Source: Halovenus rubra (GTDB taxonomy: Archaea; Halobacteriota; Halobacteria; Halobacteriales; Haloarculaceae). From it: DNA of 64,000 bases. Below are positions 25,561 to 34,659 of this stretch, in pieces (position 1 is the first letter of the stretch; each line of letters starts with the position of its first letter). The stretch spans positions 124,001 to 188,000 of the forward strand of contig NZ_JAODIY010000010.1 of NCBI RefSeq assembly GCF_026586665.1, in the 5' to 3' direction. The position numbers and the translations under genes are program-made. The notes under the pieces were generated by a model that saw nothing but the letters and a program-made list of their open reading frames with translations, searched no databases and was not told where the DNA came from.

Positions 25561-27186
25561 ATGACAGTCCACGAACACGGGGCCCGTCCGTATCGGTGGG
25601 TGGGCGCGCTGAGCGAAAAGCGAGCGACGCTGACGCCCGAACGGACGGCGTTGGTCGACGCCGACACCAACACGGAGTACACGTATGCTGACCTCGATAG
25701 GCGAGCCAACCGGACCGCCCGACTCCTCCGGAAGCGCGGTGTCGACGACGGCGACAGAGTAGCTGTCGTCTCCCGTAACCGGCCAGCGGTGGTCGACTGT
25801 TATTTCGCTACTGCAAAGCTCGGAGCGGTACTTGCACCGCTTTCTCACCGGCTCGCACCGCGTGAGCTTGCACTCATGCTCGACGACATCGACCCTGCCC
25901 TGTTGGTCGTCGAAGCCCCCTTCGCCACAGAGTTGCGGGACGCGCTCGACCACGACGAGTTTTCACACGAGATACCTCCGCTTCTCGGCCTCACTGGCCC
26001 GGAAACCGACCATGAGTTTGGCTCTGGCCCCGAGGGGTCCACATGGCACCGCTACGAGGAGGTCCTGCCAACAGATGGCTCAGCGGTCGAGACCGCCGAT
26101 ATTGCACTCTCTGACCCACATCTCTTCTTGCACACAGGCGGTTCGACCGGTCTGCCCAAGCAGGTCGTCCAGACTCACGGCTCTATCGCCTGGAACGCGT
26201 TCAACACCATCATTTCGTGGGGATTGCGTCCAGACGATGTGACGCCGATGCTGTTTCCGTTCTTTCATACTGGCGGGTGGAACGTTCTCACGATTCCGCT
26301 TTTTCACCTCGGTGGAACAGTTATTATCTCTCGCGATATCGAACCGACGACAGTTCTCTCACTTGTTGAACAATGGGGTGCAACGGTGCTTGTGTCGGTG
26401 CCGGCAGTGCTGCGATTTATGGTCCAAGACGACGACTGGGAGTCGACGACTCTCTCCTCGCTACGGTTCGTCAAAAGTGGCGGTGGTCCGTGCCGTGACA
26501 GTATCATCAAGGCATGGAACGAGCGTGGCCTCTCGCTCACACAGGGATACGGCCTGACCGAGTGTGGCCCGAACAACTTTGCCATGCCTGAGGGATTCCC
26601 ACAGGAAAAGACCGCGAGCATCGGCACCCCCGGGCTGTACGTCGATGCCCGCGTGGTCGACGATGACGGAACAGAACTTCCGGTCAAAGAAGTTGGCGAG
26701 CTCGAACTCGCCAGCCCCCACGCCACAAACCGATACTGGAACAATGAAGAAGCGACAGCTGAGACCTTCGGCCCCACGAACAAGGATGACTCGAATGGCG
26801 ACGGCGAAGCGTGGGTGTCGACGGGTGACCTCGCCCGTGTCGACGCGGACGGGTATTATTATATCGAGGGCCGCAAAAAGAACATGTTCGTCTCCGGCGG
26901 CGAGAACGTCTATCCACCTGCAATCGAAGACGCCATCGCCGACCACCCGAAAGTCGATGAGGTCATTGTCATACCGGTCCCTGATGAACAGTGGGGCGAA
27001 GTGGGTAAAGCCGTCGTTGAAGGCAAAGAGTCCCTGACGCTAGACGAACTAGACACTTTCCTCGACGGAAAGCTCGCTGGGTTCAAGCGACCACACCATC
27101 TGGTTGTTATCGATTCGATGCCGACAAGCGGTCCGTCGAAAATTGACCGACAAGCCATCGAATCTGCGTACGGCGACTCATCGTAA
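25561..27186 (+). CDS. Acyl-CoA synthetase (AMP-forming ligase)
   Basis: This 541-residue ANL-superfamily enzyme activates a carboxylic acid with ATP and CoA. It has the phosphate loop HTGGSTGLPK (191-200), the YGLTECGP motif, the hinge region GDLARVDADGYYYIEGRKK, and the C-terminal catalytic Lys526 in GPSKID. The acid specificity cannot be read by eye. It is divergent from the bat-type regulator next to the liv importer, suggesting that an imported acid is activated here. It is convergent with trkA across 6 bp. Confidence 0.92.
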   Translation: MTVHEHGARPYRWVGALSEKRATLTPERTALVDADTNTEYTYADLDRRANRTARLLRKRGVDDGDRVAVVSRNRPAVVDCYFATAKLGAVLAPLSHRLAPRELALMLDDIDPALLVVEAPFATELRDALDHDEFSHEIPPLLGLTGPETDHEFGSGPEGSTWHRYEEVLPTDGSAVETADIALSDPHLFLHTGGSTGLPKQVVQTHGSIAWNAFNTIISWGLRPDDVTPMLFPFFHTGGWNVLTIPLFHLGGTVIISRDIEPTTVLSLVEQWGATVLVSVPAVLRFMVQDDDWESTTLSSLRFVKSGGGPCRDSIIKAWNERGLSLTQGYGLTECGPNNFAMPEGFPQEKTASIGTPGLYVDARVVDDDGTELPVKEVGELELASPHATNRYWNNEEATAETFGPTNKDDSNGDGEAWVSTGDLARVDADGYYYIEGRKKNMFVSGGENVYPPAIEDAIADHPKVDEVIVIPVPDEQWGEVGKAVVEGKESLTLDELDTFLDGKLAGFKRPHHLVVIDSMPTSGPSKIDRQAIESAYGDSS

Positions 27187-27192
27187 GCTACA

Positions 27193-27846
27193 CTAGCCTC
27201 GCATCAAGTTCATCACTTCCTCGACGACAGCTGGTTCGACTGCCACGACATACTGGGTATCAGCTGTTAGCGTCGTATCTGAGCCGGCAATCTGTTGGCC
27301 ATCGTCGTCAGAGACAATGAGCGTGCCGTCGGGAAATCTGACTTCATCGAGTTGTTTCCCGGCGGCTGGTGCTCCCTCCGCAACACGGACCAGCAGGATG
27401 TCGAGGTTTCCTGTTAGGTCAGCAAGCGTCTGGACGTCGCTTCCGATAATCTCGTTTGCTGCCACTCGCGCCCCTGCTCGTTCGGGGAAGAGAACGGCAT
27501 CAACAAGATTGGAGCGGCCGCGCCCAATGGCATGATCGATACGTGCGACCGTCCGGATGTCGGAGGTGAGTTCGGAGCCGGCCCGACAGACACTCATGTT
27601 TACCTCCGTTTGCCCGGTGAGACCGGCGATGACATCGGCTCGTTCGATGCGTGCCTGTTCGATTATGTCGGGGTCCGTCGCGTCACCGTGGATAATTGTC
27701 GCCATCCACTCTTCGGCGATCTCAGAGACGGTCTCTTTGTCGCGTTCGATTATCGTCACATCGTGTCCGCGGTCGACGAGTATCTCGGCTGTCTGGAAAC
27801 CGACACGCCCGCCGCCCGCGATGATTACGTTGTAATCGTTTGTCAT
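27193..27846 (-). CDS. trkA: TrkA-type potassium uptake/amino-acid permease regulatory protein
   Basis: This 217-residue cytosolic protein has a TrkA-N (RCK) Rossmann domain starting IIAGGGRVGFQTAEIL (residues 8-23), with acidic ERD at the end of strand 2 typical of NAD binding, followed by a TrkA-C domain (about 135-217). It lies 2 bp downstream of the APC permease, so both are on one transcript. RCK proteins gate ion channels or transporters by nucleotide binding; here it may gate the adjacent permease rather than a Trk channel, since no trkH is present. Confidence 0.88.
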   Translation of the reverse strand: MTNDYNVIIAGGGRVGFQTAEILVDRGHDVTIIERDKETVSEIAEEWMATIIHGDATDPDIIEQARIERADVIAGLTGQTEVNMSVCRAGSELTSDIRTVARIDHAIGRGRSNLVDAVLFPERAGARVAANEIIGSDVQTLADLTGNLDILLVRVAEGAPAAGKQLDEVRFPDGTLIVSDDDGQQIAGSDTTLTADTQYVVAVEPAVVEEVMNLMRG

Positions 27847-27848
27847 TG

Positions 27849-29300
27849 TTAGTCCTCGATTTTTATCGTGGGTTCCGTATCCGTATCCGGCGTTGCCGGC
27901 TCTGTCGGCGTCCGCATGCGGTTCAACCCGACGTATGCGACTCCACCAAGCAGTATCCAGCCCGCGCTGAGTCCGAGCGCAAGCGGGTCTGTTCGGAGCA
28001 GGTATTCGATGAGTACGCCGGTCAAAAGCAGGTTAAGCGCGATTCCGATAAGCGGCGGCACTGGGTAAAATGGCATCTTGTATGGCCGGTTCATCGCTGG
28101 CCGTTCGCGACGGAGGCGGATGACCGCCACGTTGACGATAATAAACGAGAGCAAGAAAAACAGGCTCGACATGTTGCCAGCGCTCTGGGTCGGCAATGCG
28201 ACCGAACCAAGCATGACAACCGCACTCGCCAGAATGGCGACAAACGGCGTGCCGTAGCGGTGGTGAAGTTGGCCAAAGGACGGGAGCAACTGTCCTTCCC
28301 GCCCCATCGAGAACGCGACTCGTGAAGAAGCGATGACGACCGCGTTCAGTGCAGTTAGTGTCGAGAACACCGCGCCGAAGACGATGAGTGCACCGCCGTT
28401 CTGGATGACAGGTAGCCCCGTTGGCATGAATTCTGTCGCGGCTGTAGCGATACCAGCCTCGCCAGCGTCGGCCAGCCCTTGTGCGCCGAGTGTCCCGACA
28501 GCAACAATCACGACCGAGAGGTAGACAACCACGGTCGCCGCGAGACTGATGAAAATCGCCTTTGGAATGTTCTCTCGTGGGTTCTTGACCTCCTCGGTGA
28601 CCGTCGTGATAAGGTCGTATCCTTCGAAGGCAATGAAAGTAAGCCCCATTGCCGGCAAGACAGCTGCTGCGCCTTTTTCTTCAGGGAATAATGGCTGGAA
28701 CTCAGCTCCCGAAAACATCGACGACGTAGCTCCGAAGGCGACAAACACCAGCAGGATGCCGACCTTGATGATAGTGAAAATCGTCTCGATGCTCCCACTT
28801 GCGGCTGTCGAGACGGCATTAAGCGCCACTAGCCCAAGCACTGCGATAAAGGCCAGCAGGAAAGCAGGAGGCACTGCAACGTCGACCAACGGCACTGCAA
28901 TCGCACTCACTTCGTCCGGTGGAGCGACCACGCCATACACGTGTAACAACTCAAGAAAGTTCGGTGCGAATCCAAGGGCGTACAGTGCCCCGGCAATCAT
29001 ATAAGCAAACCATAACATCCAGCCCATTATAAACGAGGAAAGGTCGTCAAATATCTCTCGGACGAATGCGTACCCGCCGCCACTCTTCGGAATCGAAGCA
29101 GCGAGTTCAGCGTACGAAAGACCCGTAAACGCGGTGACGACACCATTCAGCGCAAAGACAAGAATTGCTGCCGGGCCAGCGAGTTCGGCCGCCAAGCCGG
29201 TCAGTACGAAGATTCCTGCGCCAATCATTGCCCCCATCCCAATCATTGTCGCGTCGAGCAAACCAAGCTCTGCCTGTGGCGAACGGTTCTCGTTTGTCAT
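27849..29300 (-). CDS. APC-family amino acid permease
   Basis: This 483-residue transporter has twelve hydrophobic helices. Marks of the cationic amino-acid/APC family are GMGAMIGAGIFVLTGLAAELAGPAA at helix 1 (residues ~16-40) and the helix-6 region PAMGLTFIAFEGYDLITTVTEEVKNPRENIPKAI. The C-terminal ~30 residues are acidic and cytosolic. It is co-transcribed with a TrkA-type regulator 2 bp downstream, which may couple transport to NAD(H) or cyclic-nucleotide status. Its promoter lies in the 179-bp gap up to the RND gene. Confidence 0.92.
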   Translation of the reverse strand: MTNENRSPQAELGLLDATMIGMGAMIGAGIFVLTGLAAELAGPAAILVFALNGVVTAFTGLSYAELAASIPKSGGGYAFVREIFDDLSSFIMGWMLWFAYMIAGALYALGFAPNFLELLHVYGVVAPPDEVSAIAVPLVDVAVPPAFLLAFIAVLGLVALNAVSTAASGSIETIFTIIKVGILLVFVAFGATSSMFSGAEFQPLFPEEKGAAAVLPAMGLTFIAFEGYDLITTVTEEVKNPRENIPKAIFISLAATVVVYLSVVIVAVGTLGAQGLADAGEAGIATAATEFMPTGLPVIQNGGALIVFGAVFSTLTALNAVVIASSRVAFSMGREGQLLPSFGQLHHRYGTPFVAILASAVVMLGSVALPTQSAGNMSSLFFLLSFIIVNVAVIRLRRERPAMNRPYKMPFYPVPPLIGIALNLLLTGVLIEYLLRTDPLALGLSAGWILLGGVAYVGLNRMRTPTEPATPDTDTEPTIKIED

Positions 29301-29479
29301 CGCTTTTTATTGTTTCCGAGACACATAGATGCCGTACACTGCATATATCGTCCCGTCCCACTTGAGAACAAGGGGTGGTCATCGAACAGTGGGAACCAGC
29401 GGACCATTTTTGTTGCTTTTCTAGAACATCGACACCAGACAGTCCGGGATAATAGCCCACTGGCAGCCAGAGGTGGCGT

Positions 29480-32400
29480 TTACTCTGAGGGTACGTTTGG
29501 GCTAATATCGACACGCTGGTCGCCGGCAATCTCTGTCTCGGTTTCGCCGGTCGAAACTGTCCCCCTGAAGGTTGCGTCGCCGCTGCTGTTGTCCGGGAGC
29601 CGGGCCGTAAGCTGGATTGTCGCTACCGTTTGGGTCTCGGCGTCCCACTGGACCTCAACCACGCCGTCGTCTGTCTCGGTAGTAAGCGGCGTTGGCCCGA
29701 ACGTCTCGACCTCAGTTGGCGTGCCTGCCGGTCGCTCAGTGAGCACCGTGAGGCCGGGTTCGAGCGGGACCGAAAGCGTGACCTCGTACGACGAGCCCGA
29801 GTCGAGTGTCGAGGACTCTACTGACCGGGTCGGTTCCGTCGGTACTGTTTCCTCTCCGCCAGTACTTGGCCGTGACTCAGTCGACGGTGCACCCGCTGTT
29901 GCCGGCTCGTGTTCAGTGACCGTGCTGGAGGGGTCACCGTTTACCGACGGCGGCTCAGTCCCGTCTGACGACGGCGAACCGGAAGCACCGCCGGAAATTT
30001 GTTCGTCAGGGCCGAGATACTTCGTCCAGAGGACGAGGAAACTCGGCAAGACAAACACGCTCGAAAGGAACGCGTAGATAATCGTGAGAGCAGTGATGAG
30101 GCCGAACTCCTGAAGGGGCGGAAGGATGGCGAGAACGAGGACGCCAAACCCACCTGCCGTTGTCGCTGCGCTGCCAAGCAATGCGCCACCAGTCCCGGTG
30201 ACGCCGCGTTCAAGTGCTTCCCACATGCCGTTACCGCGGGTTAACTCCAGACGATACCGTTCGCTCATGTGGATGCTGTAGGCGACACCAAGCCCGATAG
30301 TGAGGCTGGTAATCGTCCCAGTCATCACGTTGAACGGAATCCCGAGCAGGTACATCGAGCCAAGAATCCACGCCACCGAGAGGAGAATTGGCGTGAGTGT
30401 AACGGCACCGAGCGTCGCGCTCCCGTGGGCCAACCGGTAGGCAATCATCAAGAAGGCAAAAACAGTCACCATCGTAATGAGGAGACTCTCGATGACGGTG
30501 TTGAACAGTTCCTCCTCGACGATGTTGAACACGACAAGTTGTCCAGTAGCGAGAGACGATCTGTCGGTCTGGTCGAGGGTCGCGGCTATCTCGCGAGTTG
30601 CGTCGTTTGCTTGGGCCGCTGTCGCGTCACCCTCCATCGAAATAACCATCCGGGCAGACTCGTACTCGCCATTATTCCGATAGATGATGTCGCTAGCGCG
30701 GTCGGGTGCCGTCTGGAAGAATGCATCGTAGACGGCAGTGAGATTCTCATCGGGGATGTTGTCACCATCGGTGTCCGCACCAACAAACGTCTCGTTGAAC
30801 GTCTCGTTTTCGGCCGCAACGGTCTGCATTGTGTCGAGTGGGCTCCGAACATCCGGAACCCCCGAAAGCGTCTGGACAACGTCTTGCTCGCTGGCAGTGT
30901 CGGTCGCGGCGTGGATATCATTTAACGTGTCGTCAGTCGTGATATCTTCCTCAAGCAACACTTGTGTCGTCGTATCCTGCCTGACGAACTGTTCGTTGAC
31001 GAACGCCAGGTTGGATTTGACGCTGTACTCACCGGGTGCAAACTGGCCCGGCAGCGAATCCGTCCATCCCGGCGGTTCATCTGCAATGAAATCTTCTTGT
31101 TCGAAAGTCGTATCGACCTGTGACGCACCGTATGCCCCGCCTGCAGTGATAAGTAAGGCAAGAATCACAACGATAACGGGCATCCGCTTTGCCAGCACTT
31201 GCCCACCCGAGAGAATCCGAGTGAAGATGCCGCCACCGGTTCCAAACGCCCGCTTTTGCCGGTCCCATCCACGCGCTTGGAGGAACGAGTCAATCCCGAC
31301 TTTCGCTGCCGGGATAAACGTTCCAAAGATGAGAAGCGTCGATGCGATACCGAACGCCGACACGATGCCGAAGTCCCGAATGGGTCCGACCGGGCTGACG
31401 AGGTTCGAGAGGAATCCGAGCACTGCCGTCACCGTCACCCAGATAAGCGCCCCACCGAGACCGAGTAACACCGACCTCATGGATTTTCGGGTGTGTTCGT
31501 CGCTGTCGGTGTGTTCCTCACGATGGCGCATGAAGACGTGAATCGCGTAGTCGATTGATAACCCGACCAGCAACACCGGGACTGCAATCATAATCTGGTT
31601 GAACGCGATATCGGCCCACCCCATGAAACCGAACGTCCAGACGAGCACGAGCGCGATACCGAACAGTCCCAGAATAATATCGATCGGGTCACGGTAAGCA
31701 ATCGAGAGCACGACGATAACGAACAACAACGCAAGCGGCAGCACAATAGCCATCGAGTCGGCCATCGACCGGTCAATCTCGTCGCTGATGATACCAGCTC
31801 CAAAGACCAGTCCGTCATCGCCGTAGCGCTCGTCGACGGTATCAGCAATAGCAATTTGACTGTCAACAATGGCATCCGGGGCCGACCCTTGGATAACCTC
31901 TTGTTCGGGTGCCTGCGTCACAAACAGCTGGCGGGCGTCAGCCTCAGTCGACCCACGCTCGAAGTTAGTTGGAACGAACGCGAGTGGGTCTCGTGGTGCA
32001 TCCTCGCCCAGAACCTGCCCGAGAACCTGGTCAAGTTCATCAGCACTCATGCCTTCGAGGGCTGCGCGTTGCTCTTTGAGCGTCGGGTCAAGCGATTCGA
32101 TAGCCCCAGCCTCAGCTTCGAGCTGTGTTGCACGTTCCTCCAAGCTGGCCGCCTCCTCGGCGAGAACTTGTTCCCGAATGCCACCGTAGACGGCCATGAT
32201 TTCGGCCTCTAACTGCTTGAACTGTTCGTCACGTTCTTGCTCAGAGAGCTGGCCAGCTTCGTACTGCTGTTTGACGCCAGCAAGCTGTCCTTCGAGGTCT
32301 CTGAGCTGGGTCCGCAGCTGTTCGTAGGCTGCAAACGACTCGTCGTCGAGTTGTTGGGCTGCTTGCGAGCCGATAGCGTCAAGTTCGGTTGCCAGTCCGT

Positions 32401-32980
32401 CGGCGTCAGCCGCGTAGGCTTCGCGGTCGATTTCGCCCTGTTCGAAGGAGGCATTCAGCCGGAGGAACTCCTGTTCGAGCGCGCGCGTCTCGTTGAGTCC
32501 GTCACTGAGGCGCTGGCCGGTGGCTTCAAGCTTGGCCTTTTCATCTTCGAGGTCGGACCGGCGCTGTTTGAGTGCCGTGGCCCGCTTTTGCTTGATAGCT
32601 GCCGTCGCAACGACGTTCGAGAGGTCCGCAAACGCATCCTCGGACGCGAGTGTGGACGCAACCTCGGGGTCGTCACGGATGGTCTGTTGGAGCTCAATTG
32701 TCGAAATGAGCGACTCGCGGGTCAAGACATTGTCTCCAGACGAACCACTCTTGACGACAACCTGTACTGTTGTTGTATTCTGTTCTCCTGTAGCGAAGTT
32801 TGCCTCGATGTAATCGAGGGCCTTGCTTTCGTCGGATTCAAACTGGAATTGGTCGAGCCCCGACGTGTCGTCGAGGAACATCATGCCGGCACCCATGCCG
32901 ATGCTCAACAGAAGCATGACAACGACGACGACCGCGCTTCGCTCTGTCACCAGTGAAACAATCCTGTCTGCCAATTTCAT
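29480..32980 (-). CDS. RND/MMPL-superfamily exporter with coiled-coil insert and acidic C-terminal domain
   Basis: This 1166-residue membrane protein has the RND layout: one helix (about 13-35), a large outer domain, a five-helix block (about 412-610, with GLSIDYAIHVFMRHRE), another helix near 625, a second outer domain and a five-helix block (about 855-1005, with GLGVAYSIHMSERYR). Unusually, the first outer domain carries a ~190-residue charged helical coiled coil (about 128-320). Residues ~1010-1166 form a Ser/Thr/Pro-rich linker plus a beta-rich domain after the last helix. It may export lipids or small hydrophobic molecules. It is monocistronic with palindromes in its leader. Confidence 0.9.
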   Translation of the reverse strand: MKLADRIVSLVTERSAVVVVVMLLLSIGMGAGMMFLDDTSGLDQFQFESDESKALDYIEANFATGEQNTTTVQVVVKSGSSGDNVLTRESLISTIELQQTIRDDPEVASTLASEDAFADLSNVVATAAIKQKRATALKQRRSDLEDEKAKLEATGQRLSDGLNETRALEQEFLRLNASFEQGEIDREAYAADADGLATELDAIGSQAAQQLDDESFAAYEQLRTQLRDLEGQLAGVKQQYEAGQLSEQERDEQFKQLEAEIMAVYGGIREQVLAEEAASLEERATQLEAEAGAIESLDPTLKEQRAALEGMSADELDQVLGQVLGEDAPRDPLAFVPTNFERGSTEADARQLFVTQAPEQEVIQGSAPDAIVDSQIAIADTVDERYGDDGLVFGAGIISDEIDRSMADSMAIVLPLALLFVIVVLSIAYRDPIDIILGLFGIALVLVWTFGFMGWADIAFNQIMIAVPVLLVGLSIDYAIHVFMRHREEHTDSDEHTRKSMRSVLLGLGGALIWVTVTAVLGFLSNLVSPVGPIRDFGIVSAFGIASTLLIFGTFIPAAKVGIDSFLQARGWDRQKRAFGTGGGIFTRILSGGQVLAKRMPVIVVILALLITAGGAYGASQVDTTFEQEDFIADEPPGWTDSLPGQFAPGEYSVKSNLAFVNEQFVRQDTTTQVLLEEDITTDDTLNDIHAATDTASEQDVVQTLSGVPDVRSPLDTMQTVAAENETFNETFVGADTDGDNIPDENLTAVYDAFFQTAPDRASDIIYRNNGEYESARMVISMEGDATAAQANDATREIAATLDQTDRSSLATGQLVVFNIVEEELFNTVIESLLITMVTVFAFLMIAYRLAHGSATLGAVTLTPILLSVAWILGSMYLLGIPFNVMTGTITSLTIGLGVAYSIHMSERYRLELTRGNGMWEALERGVTGTGGALLGSAATTAGGFGVLVLAILPPLQEFGLITALTIIYAFLSSVFVLPSFLVLWTKYLGPDEQISGGASGSPSSDGTEPPSVNGDPSSTVTEHEPATAGAPSTESRPSTGGEETVPTEPTRSVESSTLDSGSSYEVTLSVPLEPGLTVLTERPAGTPTEVETFGPTPLTTETDDGVVEVQWDAETQTVATIQLTARLPDNSSGDATFRGTVSTGETETEIAGDQRVDISPNVPSE

Positions 32981-33008
32981 CGAGAGACACCCTCCGTAGT
33001 CAGCGTTC

Positions 33009-33022
33009 GAGACAGCTGTCTC
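33009..33022. promoter_or_regulatory. 14-bp perfect palindrome in the leader of the RND gene
   Basis: GAGACAGCTGTCTC reads identically on both strands. It lies 29-42 bp before the start codon at 32980 and downstream of the predicted transcription start, so it could be a repressor operator or an RNA hairpin. Confidence 0.55.
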
Positions 33023-33031
33023 ATCGGAACT

Positions 33032-33051
33032 ACCATTGTTGGTTGAATGGT
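33032..33051. promoter_or_regulatory. Inverted repeat ACCATT-N8-AATGGT at the RND transcription start
   Basis: Perfect 6-bp arms spaced by 8 bp lie just downstream of the reverse-strand TATA element (33062-33070, GTTTAATAT on the coding strand), over the expected start site. A bound protein would block initiation. Confidence 0.5.
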
Positions 33052-33186
33052 TCGTCCGGATGATATTAAACGTTTTGTACTACAATACTAACAGAGTGTG
33101 TCGGTAGACGGGAGGTCGAACAGAGTGAGGAGATACGCGGAAACGTTGGGTAGAGCATTAATATAGAGTGGCAGCGTTCAGTCGAT

Positions 33187-34011
33187 ATGAACATCACAGT
33201 CGATCACGTGCCGTTTGCCTGTCGTGACTTGGAGGCAACGGCCTCGGAGTTCGAACGGCTCGGATTAGTTCCCGAATACGGCGGCGTCCACGGAAACGGA
33301 TACACGCATATGTCCGTACTGGGGTTCGACAACGACACCTACATCGAACTCATCTCGGAGCAAAAAGAAGGCGACCACAGCTTCTGGCCAGCACACATCC
33401 GTGCGGACGCCGGTCCAGCGGCATGGTGTATCCGGGTTCCAGATATTATCTCAGAGTGCCGACGGCTGCTCAACGCCGGTCAGGAGGTCCACGGGCCACT
33501 GTATGGTTCGCGTGAGCGCGAAGACGGGACACTCATTGAGTGGGACCGCGCCGAGTTCGGGAGCCACGCAAATCGACTGCTCTTTCCGTTTGCTATCGAA
33601 GACAGGACACCATTATCCGACCGCGTGTCCCCCTCTCCGGGGGTGACAGGCGGGCCGCTGACCGGTATTGGCGAGGTTGTGTTGCTCGCCGACCAGCCGG
33701 CTGAAGCAATCGACCGTTTTCAGTCGCTGTACCGTTGTCCACAACCCATCGAAATCTCAGTCGACGGGTTCGGGACAGTCGCCTCAATACCGGGCGTCCC
33801 GCTCGCCGTCGTGGGTCCCGTGACGACACGACTCGGTGAGCGGATGGACCAGTTCAGGTCGGGACCCTGTGCCTGTTTGCTGGCAACTGAGGACCTTACT
33901 GCCGCCAGAGACCACCACCCGCTGGGCGAGACACACAACTGGCCCGGCGGACGTGTCGCTTTCTTCGAGAGTGAACTGCTTGGGAAACGGCTCGGTGTTG
34001 TCGAGCGGTAA
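33187..34011 (+). CDS. VOC-family (glyoxalase-like domain) protein
   Basis: This 274-residue protein starts with a vicinal-oxygen-chelate module, NITVDHVPFACRDLEATASEFERLGLVPEYGG, where His7 is the usual first metal ligand; GNGYTHMSVLGFDNDTYIELI gives the second strand pair with Glu as a possible ligand. A second, weaker module begins near residue 158 (LTGIGEVVLLADQPAEAIDRF). It matches the Glyoxalase_3-type family of unknown substrate. A TATA-like CATTAATATAG is at 33155-33165, about 27 bp before the ATG. It is convergent with a small lipoprotein gene. Confidence 0.83.
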   Translation: MNITVDHVPFACRDLEATASEFERLGLVPEYGGVHGNGYTHMSVLGFDNDTYIELISEQKEGDHSFWPAHIRADAGPAAWCIRVPDIISECRRLLNAGQEVHGPLYGSREREDGTLIEWDRAEFGSHANRLLFPFAIEDRTPLSDRVSPSPGVTGGPLTGIGEVVLLADQPAEAIDRFQSLYRCPQPIEISVDGFGTVASIPGVPLAVVGPVTTRLGERMDQFRSGPCACLLATEDLTAARDHHPLGETHNWPGGRVAFFESELLGKRLGVVER

Positions 34012-34030
34012 CGGCCGACCGGTGTGCCAG

Positions 34031-34049
34031 CGTGAGGCAGCAACTCACG
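34031..34049. terminator. Hairpin between convergent VOC and lipoprotein genes
   Basis: CGTGAG (34031-34036) pairs with CTCACG (34044-34049) around a 7-nt loop and ends directly at the reverse-strand stop codon (34050-34052). It fills the 38-bp convergent gap. Confidence 0.4.
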
Positions 34050-34559
34050 TTACTTCGATCTGAGTGTCCAGCAGTCGCTGTCGATTTTTCGACCGCCGGC
34101 GTAATCACGCAGTTCGCGGATGACCTGCTCGCCCTGGACACGGTAAAGCACCCGGTATGCATGTGCATCGGCAGGCTTTGGGGTCGGCGTCTCCCCATCA
34201 GGAGTTGGCGTCGTTGTCGTCGCCTCGACTGCCATTTGAACTCGAAATCGTTTATTGGTCGACTCAGTATGAGTCACGCGGATATCTTCCAGAGAGCGAT
34301 ACCGAGTCGTTGCCACCGCGTAGACCCGTTCGAACTCACTGACGAACTCGCTAATATTCTCCTCGCTCGGCGACTCCGGCAAGGATGGCAGTCCGTCAAC
34401 ATCGGGCCCTTCTGGACAGGAGTCTGGAAACGGTTTCGGCGTCTCCGTCGGGTCGGGAGTCTCCTCGCTATCAGTTCCCGCCGACTTAGACGTGATACAG
34501 CCAGCAAGACTGCCGAGAGCCACTGTAGCAGCCGACCCAAGAACTGCACGTCGTTCCAT
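34050..34559 (-). CDS. Small Tat lipoprotein of unknown function
   Basis: This 169-residue protein has a twin-arginine-like start (MERRAVLGSAATVALGSLAGC) with lipobox LAGC and Cys21, so it is an anchored extracellular lipoprotein. A Thr/Pro/Glu linker (about 24-45) precedes a small alpha/beta domain (about 55-169), which includes FVSEFERVYAVATTRYRSLEDIRVT and a YRVLYRVQGEQVIRELRDYAGG ending. A TATA-like ATAAAAATATC is at about 34580-34590. No known domain was recognised. Confidence 0.78.
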   Translation of the reverse strand: MERRAVLGSAATVALGSLAGCITSKSAGTDSEETPDPTETPKPFPDSCPEGPDVDGLPSLPESPSEENISEFVSEFERVYAVATTRYRSLEDIRVTHTESTNKRFRVQMAVEATTTTPTPDGETPTPKPADAHAYRVLYRVQGEQVIRELRDYAGGRKIDSDCWTLRSK

Positions 34560-34594
34560 ATGTTCCAGTGGTGGTGCTGAATAAAAATATCAAA

Positions 34595-34616
34595 CGTTGA
34601 CTGAAATATTGACTGA
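34595..34616. repeat. Direct repeat TTGACTGAA x2 upstream of the lipoprotein gene
   Basis: Two identical 9-bp copies of TTGACTGAA are separated by 3 bp (12-bp period), just upstream of the TATA-like element of the lipoprotein gene. They could be an activator site or chance. Confidence 0.4.
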
Positions 34617-34659
34617 ACTGTTCTCTCACCGAGACAGTAGATTAGCGACAGCGGCGGGG

